Counted from the stretch's first letter, positions 11,203-21,467 are shown. The stretch is DNA of 64,000 nt from Anaeramoeba flamelloides (GCA_027625915.1 JANTQA010000036.1:7151001-7215000), one strand, 5' to 3'. Program-made: numbers and translations. The notes: generated from the sequence alone by a model not told the origin.

Positions 11203-11383
11203 TATTTGAATAATAAAAGGGAAAAATTTTCACTTCATATTCAAACAACCTAACCTTTTTCAAATAGAGACTAAAATTACAAACTACTAACTACTTCTTT
11301 GAAAACTCTATTCTTAAAGCCAAAATACTGGATAGGGAAGTGAAGTTTTTTTCATTTTAATTTAAATACCAGTCAGATTTCTC
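11203..11383. mobile_element. Small inverted-repeat element, family 4 (about 180 bp)
   Basis: The sequence begins CTGGTATTTGAAT and ends TTTAAATACCAG, with GGGAAAAATTTTCACTTC inside the left arm and a related complement inside the right. Comparable sequence occurs at about 11714-12150 and 60287-60449. It is too short to code for anything. Confidence 0.6.
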
Positions 11384-11795
11384 AAACCTAAAAATAACAT
11401 GTAAAAGAGACTTTATTGAATCCTATTGTCGTTTTGAAATTTATTTTTCAATTTTACAGTTCTCACAACGTCCTTCAAATGAATTATCTACAACATTTTA
11501 TATTATGTTAAAACTGGGGAAAAATTTTTCTTTCCATTTATCTTGCCTTATTCTTGTTTTTCTCAAAAACAGATTCGAAAGAGAAATAGATTGATAATTG
11601 TGATCTCTCATTATTTTTTTGTTACACTTTTGATTGATGTATTGATTTAACTTTGAGGCGAAATCCATAATTACAGAAATAAATTAAAATTGAATCTTAG
11701 ATCAGATGGGGTATTTGAATTATAAAAAGGAAAAAAATTTCACTTCCTTTTCCAGATTATTACTTTATAGAAGAGAGTTTTCAAAGAAGTTGTTA

Positions 11796-12065
11796 CTGTC
11801 AAATCTAAAACCCGGAAATTTCTGAAACCCGGTAATTCCATTTTTCTGATCAATTGAAAATATTAGTAAAAAGTCAAAAATATACTCCCATTTTACAGAC
11901 AATTAACCAATACGCCAATTGGAAAGGTTATAAGTTGCTGGGTAATTAGGTTAATTGTCTGTAAAATGGAAGTATATTTTTGACTTTTTACTAATATTTT
12001 CAATTGATCAGAAAAATGCAATTACAGGGTTTCAGAAATTTCTGGGTTTTAGATTTGACGGTGAG
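11796..12065. mobile_element. Near-perfect 270-bp foldback element, TA-flanked
   Basis: Two arms of about 110 nt (GTCAAATCTAAAACCC to TTTTACAGACAATTAACC and complement) pair with very few mismatches around a short loop near 11915-11948. TA flanks both ends. The inserted-into sequence is known from the opposite arm of the surrounding inverted duplication. The low arm divergence implies a young insertion, or correction between the arms. Confidence 0.8.
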
Positions 12066-12598
12066 TAGTTTTTAATTTTGGTCTCTATTTGAAAAAGGTT
12101 AGGTTGTTTGAATATGAAGTGAAAATTTTTCCCTTTTATTATTCAAATACCAGTAAGCCGAAATTTTTTACTATGTAAACTCAAAAACCATCAGAAGATA
12201 GTTGAAAAAATGTTAGACTTAATATATATTTGGAAGTTTTGTGAGTTTATAGGTTTGTAATTTTTAAGAAATAACTTGCTTTAAAAATTAAAAAAGTGGA
12301 ATATTTTTGACATTTTTTGAAAAATTTCAATTTTTAATCGATAAAAATTTTGAAAAAAGAAGATTTTGAAGTAAATGATCTCGAAAACCTGTAAAGTGTG
12401 ATACTCAATGAAATAATTTTAAACAACATAAAAATAAGGAAACTTTTTTTGAGAAAATTTTTTGATTTGCAAAATTTTGAAAAAAAATTTTTGAAAAGGA
12501 TCTTAAATCAACAAATAACTCTAAAAAAAAATTCAGTAATCGCTCCCATTTTACGTTTTTTGAATAGTTCATCTTCTAAAGTTTATCCTGGATAACTT

Positions 12599-12609
12599 AA
12601 AAAAAAAAA
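12599..12609 (-). terminator. RNA polymerase III terminator of tRNA-Asp
   Basis: On the minus strand an uninterrupted T11 run starts six bases after the tRNA 3' end, as expected for Pol III termination. Confidence 0.75.
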
Positions 12610-12615
12610 GAAGTA

Positions 12616-12686
12616 CTTCCGATCGGGGAATTGAACCCCGGCCACCTGAGTGACAGTCAGGCATTCTACCTCTATACTAATCGGAA
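12616..12686 (-). tRNA. tRNA-Asp (GTC)
   Basis: The minus strand folds as a 71-nt tRNA. The acceptor stem is TTCCGAT/ATCGGAA with discriminator G. A D-arm region TAGTATAGAGGTAGAATG follows, then the anticodon stem CCTGA/TCAGG with loop CTGTCAC (anticodon GTC, Asp). The T-arm is CGGGG-TTCAATT-CCCCG. There is no intron and no encoded CCA. G73 is the usual Asp identity element. A T11 terminator follows immediately. Confidence 0.97.
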
Positions 12687-13681
12687 GACATTATATTCAT
12701 GATTTATGTGTTATTGAAATATTTTTATCATAATCACTTCTAAAAATAGAATTTTGAAAATTTCGGAAAAAATTAATTATTTTATGAACACTTCTTACAT
12801 TTAAAACAGATTAAAAAATACAATTTTTTAAACTTTAACAACACACGAGACAATACCAATCCAAATTTCCCCACCAAAACCCACCAAAACATATCTAATC
12901 GATTCACCAAACCACACTCAAGATTTCTTATTCCAATCACACCAAAAACTCTATCTTATAAATTATACTATGAATTATTTGAATGACTGAATCATTTTAA
13001 CCCTCTGCTTAATTTTTAGCAAAAAGTAATCTAATTTTTACAAAAGTCTGGTTTTATAATGGTCAAAAAAGTTGGATCTCTCTTTTTACTGTATTAAGGT
13101 GCGAAAATTCTTTAAAGTAAGTTTCAATTAACTCTTTTTCAATTTTGTACATTTTCCAAGTTTTCTAAATTTTGGCCATTTCTCATCATTATGTAATTTC
13201 ATTATCAATAGGGATCTATTCTATAGTTCTTTCAAATCAGTTCCACCCACAAATACATTTACATGAAAACCGCGCTGACGATTCAATACATGAACTCGTG
13301 AGCGTGAGAAATACTATAATAGAACAGTTCTTGAACTCACTATTATAGGTCGATGACCGCTGTCTTGGTTTTTAGAATTTCCTCGACGGAGAGTTTATGT
13401 AAACTGAACTGTTTTTTAGTTTCTAAGTATCTTATTTATATTTGGATTCTGTGTGCAATAGTATTGGAACTGTTCATTAGTAAATGTAAAAAATTGGAAT
13501 TGGAAAGAAAATTATCCAAAAAAGTGAAATTTTACTCATAATTTTATCTAGTTTACTTTCAAAATTGATTTGAACTTGGGTATACTATTTGGTAGTTAAT
13601 AGAATGTTGCCTTGGTACAAAAAGAAAAAAAAAAAACGGATTATAGTGGTTATGCACGGATTATAGTCGTTCACTACACTA
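12687..13681. other. Intergenic sequence with a GC-richer island
   Basis: Most of this is AT-rich. At 13262-13395 there is an island rich in GAC, GCG and GTGAG words with a small stem (ACTATAATAG near 13311 with CTATTATAG near 13340). It could be a small RNA or a degraded exon, but no box motif or protein family was recognised. Near 13636-13670 the phrase ACGGATTATAGT occurs twice, just before the CACTA terminus. Confidence 0.35.
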
Positions 13682-14865
13682 CACTACAAGGAAAAAAAAA
13701 AATTTTTTTCAGAGGTATTTTTTAACTTTTTCAAACACAATTATTATGTGTTATTCAAATTTATTTTTTAAAAGAATCTCCACCCAAGAAAAAAAAAAAA
13801 AAAATTGAAAATTGAAAAAAGGTCACTATTAAAAAATTTTTTTTACTTAATATTTTGATTAGTAAAAATTCATTTTTTAACTGAGAAGTATTTTTTTTTT
13901 TTTTTGTTTAAATTTGATTTTAATGATTTTTTTTTGAAATTTTAGGCTATTTGTACTAAAGTTAAGCGAAAATAAATTGTATTTATTTAAAATTAAAAAA
14001 AATCATTTAATCAATTTTTTTGAAAATTTGAATTTTTGAATTTTTTTTGAAAATTTTAAAATTTTATTTATAATATTTTTATCTATGATGGCACTTGAAT
14101 ATCCGTTCCCGGTTTTTAATAAATATTTACGACCGGGAAAAATATTTTTTCACCATAAAAAGTGATTTTAAAAAAAATTGATTTCAACTTTTTAAATTTT
14201 TTTTTTAGTTGAAAAATCATATTTTTTCTGATAAAAAAAAAGATTCAAACTTCTACACCTTTTACAGAAAAAATGTATGTAATTAGAGACCCGAGTCGAT
14301 TAACCAAGAGTTTTATTAGAGTTATACTTTCATTTTTTTAGATTTTTTTTAAAATCAAAAGTACATCTATACTAATAATATTTATATATAAAAAAATTTT
14401 CAAAAAAAAAATAAATAAAGTCAACTAAAAAAATTCACTCGGCATTTTGAGTTCTCCAGTTGTTTAAAAAAATAATATTTAACAAAAAAAAATAATACAG
14501 ATATTCATTTATATATTTTAATATAAAACTTGTAATTTAACCATGTAAAAAAAAATAAAAAATAAAAAATAAAAAAAAAAATTGTTTTATATATTTTTAT
14601 TTATTTATTAAATTGAGTAATAAATTGAAAATAGTAAAATAAATTTATTAAAAAAAATATTAATTAAACAATTAATTAATAAATGTAGGATGAGAATATA
14701 AATATTATTTTTTAATTGTAAAGACAGCCAAATATTCACCATTATAGCCAAATAAGTTCTATTATGTGTCTATTTTCTATTTGAGTGTATGGTTAATGTG
14801 TGGGGAGGAGTTGTGTGTGTGTGTGTGTATGTGTGTGTGTGTGTGTGGAGGAAGTTTGGTTGGTT

Positions 14866-14983
14866 GTATTCCAGGTTGGTTAGTCCCAACTCTGGAACAC
14901 ACCAACCTTGATAAAATAAGAGGCCAAATGAGGCCAAATTAGAACATCTTTAAACATTAGGGACTATTAAAGTCCCTAATGTT
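14866..14983. ncRNA. Candidate structured RNA or hairpin pair, copy 1
   Basis: A branched stem (GGTTGGTTGTATTCCAG with CTGGAACACACCAACC, and GTTGG with CCAAC inside) is followed by the perfect stem-loop ATTAGGGACT/AGTCCCTAAT. The second copy lies about 740 bp downstream and keeps the same stems, with one loop-proximal A-to-G change (GGGACT to GGGGCT) that weakens one pair to G-T. This is called from structure alone. It may simply be part of a transposon end. Confidence 0.3.
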
Positions 14984-14993
14984 TACCTGAATA

Positions 14994-15401
14994 CACAAGT
15001 GTAAATATGGATATCTTAAAAAATAGAGTTTTTTTCAAAAAAAATAAATTTTAGAGATAAATATACATAAGTAAATTGACCCCACAAAATTAGGAAGAGT
15101 AGATTGAAGAAATATCAAAATTTTATAATTGAGAACAAATTTTATTAAAAAATCGTGTCTCAAATAGGTATATTTTGTTTCAAAAAAAAAAAAATAAAAT
15201 AATTTTTTTTTCAAAACAAAATTTACCTATTTGAGATACCATTTTAGATTAAAAGTTGAGTTTAATTAAGTAATATGTTTTGTCATATTGTGTATAAATT
15301 CCAATTTTTTGGGGTCAATTTTTTAATGTTTATTTATCTCTAAAATCAATTTTTTTTTGAAAAAAACTCTATTTTTTGAGACATCCATATTTACTCTTGT
15401 G
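14994..15401. mobile_element. TA-flanked foldback MITE (408 bp)
   Basis: The termini CACAAGTGTAAATATGG and CCATATTTACTCTTGTG, with long inner complementarity (AATAGAGTTTTTTTC/GAAAAAAACTCTATTTT), delimit the element and TA flanks both sides. The second copy of the host tandem module reads CCTGAATATTAGATCAGG without the element, a precise empty site. Confidence 0.85.
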
Positions 15402-15558
15402 TATTAGATCAGGTTTTTTTTTCAAAATTTTTTTTTTGTAATTTGCCTGTTAAAGCATTAACAGGCAAATTAAAGCCAAAAACATCACAAAAAACCCAGC
15501 CAAATTGGGTCTAATTGTGATGTGTGTCTATTTGGGTGTGTGGTGTAGTGGGGAGGAG

Positions 15559-15591
<33 letters not shown>

Positions 15592-15775
15592 GAGGAAGTT
15601 TGGTTGGTTGTATTCCAGGTTGGTTAGTCCCAACTCTGGAACACACCAACCTTGATAAAATAAGAGGCCAAATGAGGCCAAATTAGAACATCTTTAAACA
15701 TTAGGGGCTATTAAAGTCCCTAATGTTTACCTGAATATTAGATCAGGTTTTTTTTTCAAAATTTTTTTTAAAGGT

Positions 15776-16164
15776 TTAAAAAATACAAAAAAAAAAGAAA
15801 GTATTTATTGAAAAAAAAAAAAAAAAAAAAGAAGAAGTTACTAAAAGAAAGGAAGAGAAATTGATTTACATTTAAACAAGGTTATGTGTATTATAACAAA
15901 TGCTCCAAAAAATAGGTGCATTTACCCTCCGCGAAGGAGACCCTTTTTTTCTTGATATTTGAAATTATTGTTTGAGAATCTTCAAGCAAGAATTAAATAT
16001 GGTCAATTACTAGCCTCTTTTCCTAATATGTTTGTTCTATTTTTTAATCGAAAAATAAAAAACAATAATAATAAAAATTAAAAGAAAAAGAAAAAGAAAA
16101 AAAAAGTTAAAAGAAAAAAATAAAAGGAAAAAATGAAAAAATGAAAAAAAATTAATAATAAATA
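15776..16164. other. A-rich spacer
   Basis: Long A-runs, a small GC patch (CCCTCCGCGAAGGAG near 15925-15940, followed by T7) and AAAAG repeats are present. The GC patch with its T-tract resembles a tiny terminator-like hairpin. Nothing else is recognisable. Confidence 0.3.
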
Positions 16165-16360
16165 CAGTCAGTTTCACTTTTAAGACACAAACTTTCAACG
16201 AAATTTAAGGAACAAAAAATCTCAAATTAAAGCACAATTTTTTGGAATTGTAATTTTCACAATTTATTCTACTAGAATTTGAATTTTGTGCCTTAATTTG
16301 AGATTTTTTTTGTGCCTTAAATTTCGTTGAAAGTTTGTGTCTTAAAAGTGAAAATGACTG
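16165..16360. mobile_element. Family 2 MITE, copy (196 bp)
   Basis: The terminal repeat CAGTCAGTTTCACTTTTAAG and its complement CTTAAAAGTGAAAATGACTG enclose inverted segments built on AACTTTCAACGAAATTTAAG and GTGCCTTAATTTGAG. TA flanks the left side; the right flank is now TT. Related copies are at 8338, 17267, 21882-23317 (split) and 57100. Confidence 0.8.
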
Positions 16361-16510
16361 TTATAATAATTGCCAATAGATTATTTTATGAGTCAGGATA
16401 AAGTTAAATTGATTAAATTGGGATTAATTTAATCGTTTTTTAACTCACTCACCTTTTTTATCCTTTTTTAATTTTAAATATTGAATAATTTTTATATCTT
16501 CTCATGGCAG

Positions 16511-16691
16511 AGAATCGAGCAGCTTCACCAATTGTAATACTTCAAAAGCTGATACAAATAGTGTAAATGCCGTTGAGACCATAGAAGAAGAAGAAAAGAA
16601 GCTGAACTGGGGGTATTTGATCATTGAAGATCTTGTCAGGGAAGACCCGAAGAAATTTCATGAAGAAAATCAAGAAAATAAAACGAAATAA
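16511..16691 (+). CDS. Orphan terminal exon of an unrecognised protein
   Basis: After the acceptor-like sequence CTTCTCATGGCAG the reading frame is open for 59 codons to TAA at 16689-16691. It reads ESSSFTNCNTSKADTNSV, then VETIEEEEKKLNWGYLIIED and LVREDPKKFHEENQENKTK. Codon use is mixed and the sequence is much less A/T-homopolymeric than its surroundings, which argues for real coding DNA. No upstream exon or start codon could be assigned. The intervening 2 kb is repeats, so the 5' part may lie far upstream or be lost. The exon sits within the span of the long CACTA-like element, so it could be a captured gene fragment or the end of a host gene invaded by repeats. I do not recognise the family. 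Confidence 0.45.
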
Positions 16692-17266
16692 TTATTTCAA
16701 TTTTTGTTTTCAATTTTTTTTTCAATTTTTTGTAATTTTTTTGATTTTTTTATCTTGAGTTTATTTTTTTAGAAATTATAATTATAAAGATTTTTTGTAG
16801 ATTTTTTTTTTTAGAAATTTTTTTAGTTTTTTATCTTGAGTTTATTTTTTTCAATTTTTTTTGGATCTTTTTTTTTAGTTTTTTTATTTTGAGTTTAATT
16901 TTTTTATTTAATTGAGTAATAACCTTGAATTTTTAGATTTTCAAAAATTCAAATTAAAATATTTTTAAAGGGACTAGTACCGATTAATTTTTTTTAAGTA
17001 AAATTTATCGATATTTAGAATTTTTTTGCCAAATACGTAGATTTGAAATCAAAGTGAAAAACTTCTTTTTATTAATGAAATCTCGATAAATAACATTCAT
17101 TTAATTTAGTTATTTGTTTTTTTTTTTGAAATAAAAAAATTCCATTTTTTCACATTTTTGAAAGTTGCAATTTTTCCAACTTTTCGTAAGAATTCAAAAA
17201 ATAAAAAAAAAATATGAGCAAGAAAGCAAAAACCTTGTTGTGTTTGTTGGATACCTACAAAAAATA
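16692..17266. other. T-rich spacer
   Basis: T-rich sequence with repeated TTTTTTATCTTGAGTTTATTTTT-like phrases (near 16740, 16830 and 16870) follows the exon, in keeping with a 3' flank. Two small open frames on either strand at 17106-17404 run through MITE sequence and are not credible genes. Confidence 0.4.
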
Positions 17267-17463
17267 CAGTCAGTTTCACTATTAAGGCACAAACTTTCAA
17301 CGGAATTTAAGGCCCAAAAAAATCTCAAATTAAGGCACAAAATTTGGAATTTTTTTTTTTACAATTTATTTTTACTAGAATTTGAAATTTGTGCCTTAAT
17401 TTGAGATTTTTATTGTGCCTTAAATTTCGTTGAAAGTTGGTGCCTTAAAAGTTAAACTGACTG
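17267..17463. mobile_element. Family 2 MITE, best copy (197 bp)
   Basis: It begins CAGTCAGTTTCACTATTAAG and ends TTAAAAGTTAAACTGACTG with TA at both flanks. Inner inverted segments ACAAACTTTCAACGGAATTT and AAATTTCGTTGAAAG are well kept. Because both the terminal repeats and the TA duplication are intact, this is the clearest member of the family. Confidence 0.85.
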
Positions 17464-18082
17464 TAGTAAAATATTATAATTAAATTAAATATTTTGAAAA
17501 AAAATAAAAATTTTCTCATTTTTGGAAATTTGATCAAATTTGATAACTCCTTATATTTTCCTATCAAAATTACGTTTTAAAAAGTAGAACTGATATTACA
17601 ACTTTTTTCCGTCTAATGACCTTCTAACAAAATTTTATAAATTAAAAAAATTAAATTTACATTTTGGAAAAAATAAAAAATTCAATTTCTCTAAAAATGA
17701 AAATTTCAACAAAAGAGGTAGTAAAAATAATAAATAGGTAATAATTTCTTTAATTGATCAGATATAGCATTTTGAAATTTTAAATTGTGTTATTAAAAAA
17801 AAATTTCTGACATTTTTTTCATTTTTTCAGAGGTGAAAGTTCATTTTTTAAAAAATTTTAAATTTTTGAATGAAATTTTGTCGAAAAAATCAAAAGTCGG
17901 TCTTTTTGAAATGATGGGTATTAAAATTTAGGCGAATTTAATAGAAAAAATCAAATTTTTTTATAATTTTTTTTCTAAACCCAAAAAAAATATTTTTTTT
18001 GATTTTTAAAAATTTTTAAGGGGGTTTGGTTAATATTTTAGAGTATATAGCACTTTTTTTCTTTTCCTTGTAGTGTACACTA

Positions 18083-18785
18083 CACTACAAGGAAAAATTT
18101 TTTTCAAAAAAAATCTCTAAATTTTGTATTTTTGAAATACACTCATATAATAAACATTATTATACCTAACAATTTTCAATGAGTTTTACAACTTTAATAG
18201 ATATTAATAGGAATTGAAAAAAAAATGAAATTTTTCAGTAATATTTTTTTCATTTTTTATTGTAAAATTTTTGAATTTTTTAATTGACTTAGTAGAGAGA
18301 TAATTTTCAAGTATTTTTTTTAATAGTATAAAAGGAAACATATTTTTCAATTTGAAAATAGTACAAAATATTTCAATCAAAAGATATTGCTCAATTAAAT
18401 TGAAAATCTGATTTTTTATCTGTTTTTGGACCATTTTTTATCATTTTATTTTTTTTCATGTTTGAGTTTTTATATACGTTCCCGGTTGTTTTCTGCAAAT
18501 TGCTTTAACATATATTCTTTTTTCAATCTTAATGTCCAATCAAAAATTAATTCATTTCAACTTTTTCTAATAAAAAAATACCCTGAAAATAGGTGTTTTT
18601 TTCAAAAAGTCGGTATTTTTGAAAAGGGGGGTATTCAGATTTTCAAGAGTTTAATAGCTATCCTTTTTTTATTACATAAAATTATGATAACTTTGTAAAA
18701 ATAATTTATAAAAGAAGTATAACTTAAATCCAATGTATATTTTTGGCTAACTTTAATTTTAGGTATTTAAATTTTCCTTGTAGTG
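18083..18785. mobile_element. CACTA-like non-autonomous element, copy 1 (703 bp)
   Basis: The element runs from CACTACAAGGAAAA to TTTTCCTTGTAGTG. These ends are nearly the canonical CACTA (En/Spm, CMC superfamily) terminus. The short TTTTT-rich interior has no transposase, and the frames at 18204-18434 and 18426-18698 overlap on opposite strands and are not conserved in the other copies. A second copy follows head-to-tail at 18786 and a third, inverted, lies at 20407. Internal landmarks are CGTTCCCGG and AAAGTCGGTATTTTTG. Confidence 0.8.
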
Positions 18786-19484
18786 TACAAGGAAAATTTT
18801 TTCAAAAAAATCTCTAAATTTTGTATTTTTGAAATACACTCATATAATAAACATTATTATACCTAACAATTTTCAATGAGGTTTACAACTTTAATAGATA
18901 TTAATAGGAATTATAAAAAAAAAATGAAATTTTTCAGTAATATTTTTTTTATTTTTAATTGTAAAATTTTTGAATTTTTTAATTGACTTAGTAGAGAGAT
19001 AATTTTCAAGTATTTTTTTAATGGTCTAAAAAGGAAACATATTTTTCAATTTGAAAATAGCACAAAATATTTCAATCAAAAGATATCGCTAAATTAAATT
19101 GAAAAACTGATTTTTTATCTGTTTTTGGAATATTTTTTATCATTTTATTTTTTTTCCATGTTTGAGTTTTTATATACGTTCCCGGTTTTTTTCTGCAAAT
19201 TACTTTAACATTTATTCGTTTTTCAATCTTAATGTTCAATCAAAAATTAATTCATTTCAACTTTTTCCAATATAAAAATACCCTGAAAATAGGTGTTTTT
19301 TTCAAAAGTCGGTATTTTTGAAAAGAGGGGTATTCAGATTTTCAAGAGTTTAAAATCTATCCTATTTTTATTACATAAAATTATGATAACTTTGAAAAAA
19401 TAATTTATAAAAGAAGTATAACTGAAATCCAATGTATAGTTTTGGCTAACTTTAATTTTAGGTATTTAAATTTTCCTTGTAGTG
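18786..19484. mobile_element. CACTA-like non-autonomous element, copy 2 (699 bp)
   Basis: It is almost identical to copy 1 and directly abuts it. The junction reads CCTTGTAGTGTACAAGG, so this copy lacks the first three bases (CAC) of its terminus. The two copies are in the same orientation, as in a tandem array produced by unequal exchange or by insertion into the terminus of copy 1. Confidence 0.8.
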
Positions 19485-20230
19485 TTGTGCACGCATTATT
19501 TTAATGAATATACTGTAAAAATATTTGTGAGAATTACTGACCATCAAACCATGATTAAAAAACACTAATACTTTAAATTTCAATTGCAAACATAGTCCTT
19601 AAGGGAGTAGCCACGGTAAAGAAAAATTTTTCACTTTTTTGCAATTTTGATTGGGATCAGAAAATAACATTTTTTACTCTGGTTGTACCTCATTGGTTTT
19701 TATTATTTAAAGTACTTTATTCATAAGAATTTTTTAAATTTTTTTTTCAAAGTCTCAAAGAAATTGCCACAATAGAATGTTGAGTTGAATTGCTTAAAAT
19801 AGTGTTTTGAATGTTGAATAACTTATCTTTTCTTCTTATCTCAACATTCTATTGTGGCATTTAATTTTTTCATTTTTTATTTTTTTATCATTTTTGAGAT
19901 TTTTTTAATCCTGACAACATAAAGTAATTAGAAATATTTTTTTATTAGTGGCATTTGGGATTAAATGGATTTTGTTTAAAAAGAACAACAACATTACAAT
20001 TGAGAGAATCATAAAAGGAAACATAAATGGGACTTAAATAGCTAGAAGGATTCCAAAATTAGAATAATTAAGTCAAATTATAACTTGTTAGGATTTTAAA
20101 TAGTTGGGTTTAGTGGAATTGGAGAAGTGAATATTATTATATGTTATCAAAGTTTAAACCACATAATAGCCATAAGTTTTATTCAAAGAATCGGAAATTA
20201 TCTTCTCCCAAAAAAAAAAACTAAACCCCA

Positions 20231-21467
20231 TTCCAAAAATTTGGACATACCTAAAATCAAAAATAGGGAAACAAAAACTCAATTTATGATATTTTTCCAA
20301 ACCTAATATAAAACCACATTTAAGTTATATATTATTAATGGTTTTTTAAGTAATCATTTTCATCCAAATATAAGAAAACAAAATAAAATAAAAAATCAAA
20401 ACAAGTCACTACAAGGAAAATTTAAATACCTAAAATTAAAGTTAGCCAAAACTATACATTAGATTTCAGTTATACTTCTTTTATAAATTATTTTTTCAAA
20501 GTTATCATAATTTTATGTAATAAAAATAGGATAGCTTTTAAACTCTTGAAAATCTGAATACCCCCCTTTTCAAAAATACCAACTTTTGAAAAAAACACCT
20601 ATTTTCAGGGTATTTTTATATTGGAAAAAGTTGAAATGAATTAATTTTTTGATTGGACATTAAGATTGAAAAAAAGAATATATGTTAAAGCAATTTGCAG
20701 AAAAAAATCGGGAACGTATATAAAAACTCAAACATGGAAAAAAATAAAATGATAAAAAATATTCCAAAAACAGATAAAAAATCAGATTTTCAATTTAATT
20801 TAGCGATATCTTTTGATTGGAATATTTTGTGCTATTTTCAAATTGAAAAATATATTTCCTTTTAGACCATTAAAAAAATACTTGAAAATTCTCTCTGTAC
20901 TAAGTCAATTAAAAAATTCAAAAATTTTACAATTAAAAATGAAAAAAATATTACTGAAAAATTTCATTTTTTTTTTATAATTCCTATTAATATCTATTAA
21001 AGTCGTAAACCTCATTGAAAATTGTTAGGTATAATAATGTTTATTATATGAGTGTATTTTAAAAATACAAAATTTAGAGATTTTTTTTTGAAAAAATTTT
21101 ACTTATAGTGGTGTGTCCAAAATAAGGAAACGAGCTGAAATGAAAGAGTTTGAACAAAAAATATATTGGTTGATTTGTTGAAATTACACCAACAATGGTT
21201 GATCGATCAAATGATAAGATACCGTGGACCAGTTGTATATGGGTTTTTCAATTTAAGAAACTCAACTGTAACCTTCTATCAACCATCTATAAAAAATTTT
21301 CAGATCTAACTAAACAGATTAAGTAACTTCAGAAATAGAAAATGAAAACAAAAACAAAAAAGACAAAAAATGAAATAGTTTGTTGAATTAAAATTAATTT
21401 CCAATTGGATGTAAATCATGTTATTGTTATATTTCCAACTGTTTAAACTGTGTCCAAATTAATGGAA
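20231..21467. mobile_element. Family 6 element, copy 2, interrupted
   Basis: Its ends TTCCAAAAATTTGGACA and TGTCCAAATTAATGGAA match copy 1 (5911-6423). The two copies align along their length, except that this one contains the 704-bp CACTA-like element between AAAACAAGT and GTGTCCAAAATA. Confidence 0.8.
20407..21110. mobile_element. CACTA-like non-autonomous element, copy 3, inverted (704 bp)
   Basis: CACTACAAGGAAAATTT starts the element and TTTACTTATAGTG ends it; the interior is the reverse complement of copies 1 and 2. GT occurs immediately on both sides, and family 6 copy 1 shows the unoccupied site (AGTGTGTCC), which gives a 2-bp target duplication. The right terminus has diverged (CTTATAGTG for CTTGTAGTG). 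Confidence 0.85.

Larger units (their letters stand above)
10617..12242. repeat. Large inverted duplication with two later insertions
   Basis: CACAAAACTTCCAAATATAT at the left and its complement near 12224-12242 begin arms that also share CATAGTAAAAAATTTCGGC and the family 4 element CTGGTATTTGAATAATAAAA. The left arm is interrupted by a 489-bp element (10708-11196) and the right arm by a 270-bp hairpin (11796-12065). Each arm therefore shows the other's empty site. Family 4 sequence lies inside both arms (11203-11383 and about 11714-12150). Confidence 0.7.
14728..15775. repeat. Tandem duplication of a structured GT-repeat module
   Basis: Two copies (14728 to about 15450, and about 15472-15775) share a block of roughly 190 nt that is almost identical. 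It comprises GGGGAGGAGTTG, a (GT)n run, GGTTGGTTGTATTCCAG pairing with CTGGAACACACCAACC around an inner GTTGG/CCAAC stem, then AGGCCAAATG and a perfect stem ATTAGGGACT/AGTCCCTAAT. Copy 1 is split by a TA-flanked MITE (14994-15401). The module is GC-richer than its surroundings and the stems are preserved in both copies. Confidence 0.75.
13682..18075. mobile_element. Long CACTA-like element (about 4.4 kb), degenerate
   Basis: It starts CACTACAAGGAAAA and ends TTTTCCTTGTAGTG. The first 600 bp and last 500 bp resemble, with divergence, the two ends of the 700-bp CACTA-like copies at 18083-19484, sharing CGTTCCCGG on the left and AAAGTCGGT and TTTAATAG on the right. The middle, about 14300-17600, is extra. 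It carries two family 2 MITEs, a duplicated structured repeat and a terminal protein exon. This is either a longer parental element or an old copy swollen by insertions. TA lies outside both ends. Confidence 0.5.

Noticed and set aside
12398-12595. 65-codon plus frame
   Set aside because: It is Lys/Leu/Phe/Asn-rich as expected from A/T bias and sits directly in the terminator flank of the tRNA, with no family.
14811-14846. GT run considered as Z-DNA or a telomere-like tract
   Set aside because: It is a plain dinucleotide microsatellite inside a duplicated module; no telomeric unit or chromosome end is visible.
18204-18698. Overlapping frames of 76 and 90 codons on opposite strands
   Set aside because: Both fall in CACTA-like copy 1 and are broken in the near-identical copies 2 and 3, so they are not under protein-level constraint.
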